6,860 bases of DNA from Spirochaetota bacterium (GTDB lineage: Bacteria > Spirochaetota > Spirochaetia > Treponematales > UBA12059). The stretch is taken from positions 1 to 6,860 of the forward strand of contig JAKQNL010000367.1 in the NCBI GenBank assembly GCA_029565815.1, in the 5' to 3' direction. The notes under the pieces are model-generated. The model searched no databases. It had not been told where the DNA came from and worked only from the letters and a program-made list of their open reading frames with translations. Of the stretch, positions 1-5,218 are shown one piece after another; position 1 is the first letter of the stretch; the number at the start of each line of letters is the position of its first letter. The position numbers and the translations under genes were made by a program.

Positions 1-447
1 CTGCTGGCAGTAGCGCAGGCCGGATGGCAATACAATGCCGGATACCGGACGGCCAGCCTGATAGTCGCGCCATGCGGAACCGGTTAGGTAACCGCGCACC
101 ACCACCTCGGCGTTGACCATGTCGCAGCGCTTAGCTGCAACGGCTCTACCGGTTCTCTGGCTTGCATCGCCTAAGCTTAGCGGCACAAGGTGATTGGGAA
201 TAATGTCCTCGGTATTGCGGAACCACCAGCTGGAAATGCGCGTAAGCACCTCGCCCTTGTATGGCACGGTGGACAACACGCGGTCAAAAGCCGATATTCG
301 GTCGCTTGCTACCAGCACCGCCTTGGTGCCCTTACTGAGCACATCGCGCACCTTGCCGCGGTACAGGCTAACGCCAGGGGGCACATCCGTATCGCGCAGC
401 CCGTCAAAACACTGGCCGAGCGCCAGTCGGCACGCAGACTCGTTCAT
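1..447 (-). CDS. purC: SAICAR synthase PurC, N-terminal 149 residues (3' end beyond the window)
   Basis: Phosphoribosylaminoimidazole-succinocarboxamide synthase is a cytoplasmic enzyme of de novo purine synthesis; it joins CAIR and aspartate using ATP. Seen in the translation: YRGKVRDV at residues 29-36 (the glycine-rich ATP-binding start of the family), VASDRISAFD at 46-55, WWFRNTEDIIPNH at 74-86, and EVVVRGYLTGSAWR at 114-127 followed by GRPVSGIVLP. All are hallmark PurC blocks in the expected order. The reading frame stays open to base 1, so the C-terminal part lies outside the window; the family is usually 240-300 residues. The ATG lies at 447-445 and overlaps the clpP stop as ATGA, which fits translational coupling and a shared transcript. 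No independent ribosome-binding site is needed or obvious. The family assignment is secure. Confidence 0.95.
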   Translation of the reverse strand, partial: MNESACRLALGQCFDGLRDTDVPPGVSLYRGKVRDVLSKGTKAVLVASDRISAFDRVLSTVPYKGEVLTRISSWWFRNTEDIIPNHLVPLSLGDASQRTGRAVAAKRCDMVNAEVVVRGYLTGSAWRDYQAGRPVSGIVLPSGLRYCQQ

Positions 448-1061
448 ATACCCAATTCGGCGCGGGTTTTAACCACGCGGGAAATAAGCCCGTACTTCTG
501 CGCTTCGTCGGCACCCATCCAGTAATCGCGATCCGTGTCTTTTATGACGCGGTCCAGCTTCTGGCCGGTTTCCTCGGCTATAAGCTGGTTTAGCTTGTCC
601 TTGGTTTTTTCCAGCTCGCGCGCGTGTATCTCTATCTCGGTTGCGACGCCGCGAAGGCCGGACAAAGGCTGGTGAATAAGGTAGTGCGAATTGGGCAAAC
701 CCAGGCGGCGTTCCTTGGGGGCAGCTAAAAGGATAAGAGCTCCAGCGCTAGCCACCAAACCGATACCGACCATCCACACCGGCGCCTTCACAAACCGAGC
801 CATGTCGAAAATAGCGTACCCCGCGTCTACATCGCCGCCGGGGCTGTCTATCATCACGGTGATAGGATCATCGCCGGCAGACTCCAAAAGGAGCAGTTGG
901 CGCACCACGCGCTCGGCCAGTTCCTTGTTCACCTGACCCGACAACAGTATGGTGCGGGTCTTAAGAAAGCGTTCGGCCAGGGCGTCGGGGCCGCGGGCCG
1001 GCTGGTCTTCCTGATCGTCATCATCATCTAAGCGCCGGATTATCTGACTCGTCATGGACAT
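444..1061 (-). CDS. clpP: ATP-dependent Clp protease proteolytic subunit, divergent ClpP (205 aa)
   Basis: ClpP forms the barrel-shaped serine peptidase that degrades proteins fed in by Clp ATPases in the cytoplasm. With the start at 1061 the protein has 205 residues. The catalytic triad is intact by alignment to E. coli ClpP from memory: Ser105 in GLVASAGA, His130 in YLIHQP, and Asp179 in DTDRDYW. The SPGGDVDAG block at 73-81 and IEIHARE at 143-149 also match. The start was chosen because AAGGAG (1072-1067) lies 5 bases upstream of this ATG; the frame is open to an ATG at 1121, but that 20-residue extension crosses the SD. Odd points: the N-terminus lacks the conserved RGER-DIYS axial-loop region and instead has an acidic run (DDDDD at 12-16), and the nucleophile motif is ASAGA rather than the common ASMGA. 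It may be a second, specialised ClpP paralog. It overlaps purC by 4 bases. Confidence 0.92.
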   Translation of the reverse strand: MSMTSQIIRRLDDDDDQEDQPARGPDALAERFLKTRTILLSGQVNKELAERVVRQLLLLESAGDDPITVMIDSPGGDVDAGYAIFDMARFVKAPVWMVGIGLVASAGALILLAAPKERRLGLPNSHYLIHQPLSGLRGVATEIEIHARELEKTKDKLNQLIAEETGQKLDRVIKDTDRDYWMGADEAQKYGLISRVVKTRAELGI

Positions 1062-1227
1062 GGATGCTCCTTCATTATGGACAATGCGACTGTAAGCGCA
1101 TGTTTGTAGAAGTATACTCAAAACCGCACCTTTCGCCTACAAAACAAAAACTCTGTTTTCTTTTATATGAAAATGCATATATTATTTAAACAACACGGCT
1201 AGGCTGCTGCCAGCCCCAGGAGGCCTT
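1062..1227. promoter_or_regulatory. AT-rich divergent intergenic region between clpP and the first TlpA gene
   Basis: This 166-base stretch separates divergently transcribed genes, so it should hold promoters for both. Toward clpP (minus strand) a TATACT box lies at 1116-1111 with no good -35 at normal spacing. Toward the TlpA gene, overlapping TATATT (1178-1183) and TATTAT (1180-1185) boxes lie in a run of A/T, again with a poor -35. The SD for clpP is AAGGAG at 1072-1067; the SD for the TlpA gene is AGGAGG at 1218-1223, 4 bases before its ATG. The promoter boxes are weak guesses; the ribosome-binding sites are clear. Confidence 0.45.
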
Positions 1228-1836
1228 ATGCGAACACTGATAAGCATCGCCCTCGTATCTAGCCTCATGCTCGCATCATGCGGCAAGAGCCAAGCCATCG
1301 TCATTACTAAGCAAGACGCCGAATCGGCAGCGCTCGAGCCTGCCGCGCCAGCGCAAAAACCCTGGTACGCGCAGCGCCTGGAACAGCTTGGTTTTTATGT
1401 GTTTCCCAGCCCAGAAGAACTACCGCCCATCTCGGTACAAACCCGCAGCGGACAAAGCGTTGGCCTCGAGGTCGTAAAAGGCAAACTAACCATACTGAAT
1501 TTCTGGGCTACCTGGTGCCCGCCATGCCGCGCGGAAATGCCATCCATACAGACCCTGTACGAGCAAACCCGGGAGCTGCCGCTAGCAGTCATGGCTATCA
1601 GCGTCAACGAAAGCGCAAGCACCGTGGCCGCATTCCTTAAGGACAATCCCTTTACCTTCCCGGTGTACCTGGACGAAAGCGGCAGGGCATCCGCGCCCTT
1701 CGTCAACCGGGGCATTCCAAGCACCTTCATTCTAGACAAACAGGGCAGGGCAATAGCCGGCATCGTTGGCTCCCGTTCCTACGACGGCCCGGAAGTGGTA
1801 ACTATAATGAAGGAACTAGCACAAAAGTTGCCGTAA
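1228..1836 (+). CDS. TlpA/ResA-like thioredoxin lipoprotein, WCPPC active site (202 aa)
   Basis: Membrane-anchored extracytoplasmic thiol-disulfide oxidoreductase. Residues 1-17 form a lipoprotein signal peptide ending in the lipobox LASC, with Cys18 as the predicted lipidated residue. A linker rich in Ala and Pro follows, then the motif PWYAQRLEQLGF at 45-56, which the second TlpA paralog in this window also has. The thioredoxin fold carries NFWATWCPPCRAEMP at 91-105 with redox cysteines 97 and 100, and the cis-proline is Pro164 in GIPSTF. The ATG at 1228 has a strong AGGAGG SD. The family usually reduces disulfides in cytochrome c apoproteins or other exported proteins and takes electrons from a CcdA/DsbD-type membrane protein; ccdA lies 2 kb downstream. 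The gene ends directly at a 29-bp repeat, and an ATPase gene now separates it from its paralog. No cytochrome c maturation genes are visible here, so the target is unknown. Confidence 0.9.
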   Translation: MRTLISIALVSSLMLASCGKSQAIVITKQDAESAALEPAAPAQKPWYAQRLEQLGFYVFPSPEELPPISVQTRSGQSVGLEVVKGKLTILNFWATWCPPCRAEMPSIQTLYEQTRELPLAVMAISVNESASTVAAFLKDNPFTFPVYLDESGRASAPFVNRGIPSTFILDKQGRAIAGIVGSRSYDGPEVVTIMKELAQKLP

Positions 1837-1865
1837 ATTATCCCAAAGCTTCGTAACACTAGATA
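1837..1865 (+). repeat. 29-bp repeat, copy A (left flank of the ATPase gene)
   Basis: It starts at the base after the TAA stop of the first TlpA gene and is identical over 29 bases to 3147-3175. Its central core is TCCCAAAGCTTCGTAACACT. Identity stops abruptly on both sides. The last bases run into a small AGATATCT palindrome that copy B lacks. The repeat type is unknown. Confidence 0.85.
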
Positions 1866-1904
1866 TCTTCTAGTACCAAATTTCCGTTGCTACTTCCGCC
1901 GATA

Positions 1905-1945
1905 TTTCTAATAAATCGACGGAACCGCCGTTGATTTATTAGAAA
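1905..1945. promoter_or_regulatory. Long inverted repeat upstream of the ATPase gene, probable operator or hairpin
   Basis: Two 18-base arms (1905-1922 and 1928-1945) are complementary with one mismatch, a G-T that could pair as G-U in RNA, around a 5-base loop (AACCG). The outer 13 bases, TTTCTAATAAATC and GATTTATTAGAAA, match perfectly. The right arm overlaps the candidate -35 box, so a protein bound here would block transcription. It does not look like an intrinsic terminator for the upstream gene, because no T-run follows the right arm. Confidence 0.7.
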
Positions 1946-1959
1946 CAAGAGAATACTAT
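1931..1959 (+). promoter_or_regulatory. Candidate sigma70-type promoter of the ATPase gene, leaderless
   Basis: TTGATT at 1931-1936 and TACTAT at 1954-1959 are separated by 17 bases. The ATG at 1966 is only 6 bases after the -10 box, so transcription should begin at or next to the start codon. This agrees with the lack of any SD in the preceding bases. The antitoxin gene at the right of the window has the same two hexamers at the same spacing. The -10 matches the consensus at 4 of 6 positions, so the call is moderate. Confidence 0.5.
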
Positions 1960-1965
1960 TAAACC

Positions 1966-3126
1966 ATGTACCAGCGCACTCTCGCATTAACCGAACTGGT
2001 CAAGCGAAAATCTTTATTTCTGTTTGGACCTCGCAGTACGGGCAAAAGCACGTTATTACGCCAGAGTTTCCCGCCCGAGGCTATCATCAATTTATTGCGC
2101 AGCCAAATATACTTAAGCCTAGCCGAACGCCCGGGCAGCTTACGCGATATGGCGATAGAGATCGGCCGCACCAGTCCTGTAGTTGTAATCGATGAAATTC
2201 AAAAGCTGCCCACCCTACTGGATGAAGTACATGACCTGATCGAGACCACCACATTGCGTTTTATACTGACTGGCTCAAGCGCTCGCAAATTACGTCAGGG
2301 AGGGGTGAACTTGCTCGCTGGCAGAGCCTGGCAAACCCGCCTATTTCCACTCAGTTCAGCTGAACTACCAGATTTTGAACTGAATAGGTACTTGCTGTAC
2401 GGCGGCTTGCCCCAGGTCTGGACAAGCCAAGAGCCGTTGGAAGAACTGGATGCTTATGTAAATACCTATCTAAAGGAAGAGATAAAAGCCGAAGGCCTTG
2501 TCCAGAATTTGAGTCATTTTGCCCGTTTTTTGAAAGTAGCCGCCTTGGCTAATGCCGAACAGCTCAATTTTGCCAATCTATCCCGCGACACCGGCGTTCC
2601 GGTCACCACCGTGCGTACCTGGTTCGACATCCTGTTCGATACTTTTACTGGGTTTTTGCTTGAGCCCTGGCGTGAAAGCCGCAAACGCAAAGCAGTTGCT
2701 ACGGCAAAATTCTACTTTTTCGATGTAGGAGTGGCTAACCACGCTGCTGGGTTTAACCAGTTTTCCCGTGACAGCGCAGAATTCGGCAAAGCTTTTGAGC
2801 ATTTCATTGCCATGGAACTGCGCTCCTGGCTCGATTATAGGCGCAGGCCAGAAACGCTTGCCTACTGGAGAACCACCGGTGGCCAGGAAGTGGATTTTGT
2901 GCTCGGGCATAGTCTAGCCGTAGAAGCTAAAGCTACCAGTCGGGTAAACGACCGCGATCTAAAAAGCTTGCGCGCTTTGCGCGAAGAGGGCCTTGTACGC
3001 AATTACATTCTTGTTTCACTGGACGAAGCCAATCGTCAGAGTCCAGACGGTATTAGGCTGCTACACTGGAAGCGCTTCCTGACCGAACTCTGGCAGGGTA
3101 GCTTGATTAGCCAAAACGAAGGCTGA
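1966..3126 (+). CDS. AAA_14 / DUF4143 family ATP-binding protein (386 aa)
   Basis: A predicted cytoplasmic P-loop ATPase of the widespread AAA_14-DUF4143 architecture, whose cellular role is not established. The Walker A motif is GPRSTGKST at residues 21-29, Walker B is VVVIDE at 72-77, and a sensor-like TGSSAR lies at 102-107 followed by LLAGRAW at 116-122. The C-terminal DUF4143 part, from about residue 165, contains a winged-helix-like stretch (LSRDTGVPVTTVRTWF, 205-220). It ends in a PD-(D/E)XK-like signature: Glu278 in GKAFEHF, Asp310 in QEVDF, and Glu320-Ala-Lys322. Length is typical and the frame is intact, so it looks functional. The ATG at 1966 has no SD and lies 6 bases after a candidate -10 box. 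The gene is flanked by 29-bp direct repeats and splits a TlpA gene pair, which suggests acquisition. Family membership is secure; nuclease activity and biological role are inference. Confidence 0.9.
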   Translation: MYQRTLALTELVKRKSLFLFGPRSTGKSTLLRQSFPPEAIINLLRSQIYLSLAERPGSLRDMAIEIGRTSPVVVIDEIQKLPTLLDEVHDLIETTTLRFILTGSSARKLRQGGVNLLAGRAWQTRLFPLSSAELPDFELNRYLLYGGLPQVWTSQEPLEELDAYVNTYLKEEIKAEGLVQNLSHFARFLKVAALANAEQLNFANLSRDTGVPVTTVRTWFDILFDTFTGFLLEPWRESRKRKAVATAKFYFFDVGVANHAAGFNQFSRDSAEFGKAFEHFIAMELRSWLDYRRRPETLAYWRTTGGQEVDFVLGHSLAVEAKATSRVNDRDLKSLRALREEGLVRNYILVSLDEANRQSPDGIRLLHWKRFLTELWQGSLISQNEG

Positions 3127-3146
3127 GACTGCTTCTTCCCTTGGAC

Positions 3147-3175
3147 ATTATCCCAAAGCTTCGTAACACTAGATA
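3147..3175 (+). repeat. 29-bp repeat, copy B (right flank of the ATPase gene)
   Basis: Identical over 29 bases to 1837-1865 and in the same orientation. It begins 20 bases after the ATPase stop codon and ends 88 bases before the start of the second TlpA gene. The sequences beyond both ends differ from those around copy A. Confidence 0.85.
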
Positions 3176-3224
3176 CATTTTCCTTGCCCCCCTGCATGTA
3201 TCGTAGTAATCTTCCACGCCGACC

Positions 3225-3241
3225 GATGGCATTCTGCCATC
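3225..3241 (+). other. Small perfect hairpin in the leader of the second TlpA gene
   Basis: GATGGCA and TGCCATC form a 7-bp perfect stem with a TTC loop, ending 11 bases before the AGGAGG SD (3253-3258). It could be an operator half-dyad or an mRNA stem that protects the leader. No T-run follows, so it is not a terminator. The function is unproven. Confidence 0.4.
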
Positions 3242-3263
3242 AGATTCGTCACAGGAGGATAGT

Positions 3264-3821
3264 GTGAGAAAGTTTAGCTTTTTGGTTCTGGCCATCCTTG
3301 TGCTTGCGTCGCCTTTGTTTGCCCAAGATGCCCAGGCTGCAGAACCCTGGTACAGCGCCCGCTTCAAGGCTTTAGGCTTTATCGTTCCGCCGCGCAGCGT
3401 TGCGATAGAACCAGTCGCCTTTAAAACTCTGGAAGGCGTGGATACTAGCCCAGCTCTAGGCAGAGGGAAAATCAGCATTCTTAACTTTTGGGCCACCTGG
3501 TGCGGTCCCTGCCGAAGCGAGATGCCAGCCTTCCAGATACTGTGGGAAAAAACCCGGGACCTGCCGTTTACCATCATTGCGGTGGATGTTCAGGAAACCG
3601 TCAGCCAGGTTAAATCCTTCATGGAGATAAAGAAATTCACCTTCCCGGCCTACATCGACACCAACGGAGCCGCTAGCGCCCGCTATGCATCCAGAGGCAT
3701 TCCGTCAACCTACATTCTGGACAAACAGGGCACTATACTCGCATACATGATAGGTTCTTACGAATATGATAAGCCCGAGGTGATTGCCCTGATCCGGGAG
3801 CTGTGCGAGAAGTTGCCGTGA
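3264..3821 (+). CDS. TlpA/ResA-like periplasmic thioredoxin, WCGPC active site (185 aa)
   Basis: An extracytoplasmic thiol-disulfide oxidoreductase and paralog of the lipoprotein at 1228-1836. Residues 1-20 are a signal peptide ending SPLFA, with likely signal peptidase I cleavage before Gln21. There is no lipobox cysteine, so this copy should be soluble or only loosely held. The shared motif EPWYSARFKALGF lies at 27-39, then NFWATWCGPCRSEMP at 74-88 with redox cysteines 80 and 83, and cis-Pro147 in GIPSTY. The start is GTG at 3264, with AGGAGG 5 bases upstream; this choice gives a complete signal peptide. The stop TGA overlaps the ccdA start as GTGA, so the two are translationally coupled and CcdA is the likely electron donor. 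The pair may reduce different targets, given WCGPC here and WCPPC in the lipoprotein. Confidence 0.9.
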   Translation: MRKFSFLVLAILVLASPLFAQDAQAAEPWYSARFKALGFIVPPRSVAIEPVAFKTLEGVDTSPALGRGKISILNFWATWCGPCRSEMPAFQILWEKTRDLPFTIIAVDVQETVSQVKSFMEIKKFTFPAYIDTNGAASARYASRGIPSTYILDKQGTILAYMIGSYEYDKPEVIALIRELCEKLP

Positions 3822-4759
3822 ACACGGAGATTTCCGTTCTAGCAGCCCTTGGGGCCGGGCTATTGTCCTTTCTGTCGCCCTGCGTGTTACCGGTCATTCC
3901 GGGCTACCTGTCCTTTGTCAGCGGCCAAGGCGCCGCCGAGCTCAAGTCCGGGCAAGCCCGTTCGCTGGTGTTTTTTCGCACCCTGTTCTTTACCCTTGGC
4001 TTTTCGGCGGTGTTCGTAGCCTTAGGCATAGTATTTTCCGGCAGCGGCATGCTCTTTGCGGGTAATGCTGCCCGCATCGTGACCATAGTCGCCGGAGCCC
4101 TCATAGCGCTCTTTGGCCTCAACATGATTTTTGACTTCATCAAGGTGCTCAACCGCGAAGCCAGGGCTCATGTTTCTTCCCGCCCGGCCGGTGCGGCCGG
4201 TGCATTTGTGGTGGGCATGGCTTTCGGCGCTGGCTGGACCCCCTGCATAGGGCCGGTGCTCATGTCCATACTGTTCATGGCGTCCCAAGCCGGCGGTACG
4301 GGCAAAGCGGTGCTGCTCTTGTCCGCCTATTCGCTGGGCCTGGCCCTACCTTTTTTGGCCGTCGGGCTGTTCTTCGACCGCATGACACCCTTACTCAACT
4401 GGTTCAAAAAGCGCGGGCGGGAAATACGGATAATTTCCGGCGTGCTCCTTATCGTCATAGGACTAGCCATGGCTTTGGGTAAGCTAACCAGCCTCACTAG
4501 CTTTTTCGGTCGCATGGCCTTCGGCATAAAAGAAGCGATACATTCATCACCTGGCACGGTGCGCGCCTGGACTATCGGAATTTTGGCTGTCTTGGGCGGC
4601 GCGCTCGTCGTGCCAGCGCTCCTTACAAAGAAGAAGCTTGCAACGGTCTGGAGAATAGCTATCCTATCCGTTATAGCCCTCCTCATTGTGCTAGAGCTGA
4701 CGGGAGTCCTGTCCATTGCCGGCCTCTTATCGGATTGGTTTTTGTTCCAGGGAGCCTAG
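3818..4759 (+). CDS. ccdA: CcdA/DsbD-type transmembrane thiol-electron transporter (313 aa)
   Basis: An inner-membrane protein that moves reducing equivalents from cytoplasmic thioredoxin to extracytoplasmic TlpA-like partners. The two signature cysteine-proline motifs are present: LSPCVLP with Cys22 in the first membrane segment and GWTPCIGP with Cys143 in the fourth. Hydrophobic segments lie near residues 7-28, 50-73, 85-105, 128-157, 163-186, and 203-221, which is the usual six. Two more follow near 250-269 and 278-304, so the protein is longer than the common 220-240-residue CcdA and may have eight segments. The GTG at 3818 is preferred over the in-frame GTG at 3803: it makes a GTGA overlap with the upstream stop, and GAGAAG lies 5 bases before it. 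The neighbouring TlpA genes fit its role. It ends 48 bases from a convergent gene. Confidence 0.9.
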   Translation: MNTEISVLAALGAGLLSFLSPCVLPVIPGYLSFVSGQGAAELKSGQARSLVFFRTLFFTLGFSAVFVALGIVFSGSGMLFAGNAARIVTIVAGALIALFGLNMIFDFIKVLNREARAHVSSRPAGAAGAFVVGMAFGAGWTPCIGPVLMSILFMASQAGGTGKAVLLLSAYSLGLALPFLAVGLFFDRMTPLLNWFKKRGREIRIISGVLLIVIGLAMALGKLTSLTSFFGRMAFGIKEAIHSSPGTVRAWTIGILAVLGGALVVPALLTKKKLATVWRIAILSVIALLIVLELTGVLSIAGLLSDWFLFQGA

Positions 4760-4789
4760 AGCATAGGTTTACAGCGTGGATTCTGTCTT

Positions 4790-4821
4790 GGCGTGGGCTA
4801 TTTTATTTTAACGGCCACGCC
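4790..4821. other. Inverted repeat between convergent ccdA and PIN genes
   Basis: GGCGTGG at 4790-4796 and CCACGCC at 4815-4821 can form a 7-bp GC-rich stem around an 18-base AT-rich loop. It lies in the convergent gap and overlaps the last codons of the minus-strand PIN gene. The placement suits a bidirectional terminator, but the loop is long and no T-run follows on either strand, so termination is only a possibility. Confidence 0.3.
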
Positions 4822-5218
4822 GAGACGACCACAGCACCTGGTCACGAAAGCTGTTGTAGTCCATCACCCGAAGCTGTTTGCCCCGTGGCTGTATAGCTTT
4901 AGGCTTGAGAGCAGCCTGCATAGCCAATGCATGCATGTGGATATCGTCGCTTACCAAAATGTCACAGTGTGCGGCGGCTGTATCATAGATACGGCTGTCC
5001 GCAGTGCAATCCGATTCATCGGCCTTAAGCGAGCCGGCAAGCCGCTCTAGTATGCCCAAGAGGGCTAGGCGTCGGTCATCATCCGGCACTGCGGCCAGTT
5101 CCTGCCTTTGCACCGAGCTTACCAGCACCCGTATGTCTCGCCGGTTCTCTAACTCGCACAGGCTTTCTTCGTCGTCCGCCAGGCGGTCAAAGACATTACT
5201 GTCCAGCATTACCTTCAT
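4808..5218 (-). CDS. Stand-alone PIN-domain protein coupled to an RNA methyltransferase (136 aa)
   Basis: A PIN-like protein, probably a metal-dependent ribonuclease. Acidic residues fit a PIN active site: Asp6 in VMLDSN, Glu40 in SVQRQELAAV, Asp74 or Asp79 in DSRIYDTAAAHCD, and Asp91-Asp92 in LVSDD. The start at 5218 was chosen because it puts the PIN MKVMLDSN motif at the N-terminus and overlaps the methyltransferase stop as ATGA; the longer frame up to 5434 is only read-through of the overlapping gene. There is no antitoxin gene next to it, unlike the pair at 6042-6693, so a toxin role is doubtful. Coupling to a SpoU-type methyltransferase suggests work on RNA, possibly in rRNA or tRNA handling, but that is inference. 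The C-terminus is basic (SSRRGR). Confidence 0.75.
   Translation of the reverse strand: MKVMLDSNVFDRLADDEESLCELENRRDIRVLVSSVQRQELAAVPDDDRRLALLGILERLAGSLKADESDCTADSRIYDTAAAHCDILVSDDIHMHALAMQAALKPKAIQPRGKQLRVMDYNSFRDQVLWSSRRGR

Larger units (their letters stand above)
1837..3175 (+). mobile_element. Candidate inserted module: ATPase gene bounded by 29-bp direct repeats
   Basis: A single complete gene with its own candidate promoter and dyad lies between perfect 29-bp direct repeats and separates two paralogous TlpA genes that would otherwise be adjacent. Removing one repeat unit (1310 bp) would leave the two TlpA genes joined through one repeat and an 88-base leader. This is the pattern expected of a cassette or an integration with duplicated ends. 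No transposase, integrase or terminal inverted repeats are present, so the mechanism is unknown. The repeats could instead be old dispersed elements that merely happen to flank the gene. Confidence 0.4.

Noticed and set aside
172..181. CTAAGCTTAG palindrome in purC and other AAGCTT sites as further repeat copies
   Set aside because: They share only the AAGCTT hexamer with the 29-bp repeat and lie in conserved coding sequence.
190..525. Plus-strand open frames over the purC and clpP region
   Set aside because: They lie opposite genes with full PurC and ClpP motifs, show no domain of their own, and lack ribosome-binding sites.
1837..1865. Repeat as an integron attC site
   Set aside because: The repeat contains GTTACGA on the minus strand, but this does not fit the GTTRRRY core, no matching RYYYAAC end is present, and the sequences around the three copies do not form comparable paired arms. 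No integron integrase gene is visible.
1905..1945. Hairpin as the intrinsic terminator of the first TlpA gene
   Set aside because: The stem is long but largely A/T, is 69 bases after the stop, and is followed by AGAAACAAG rather than a T-run.
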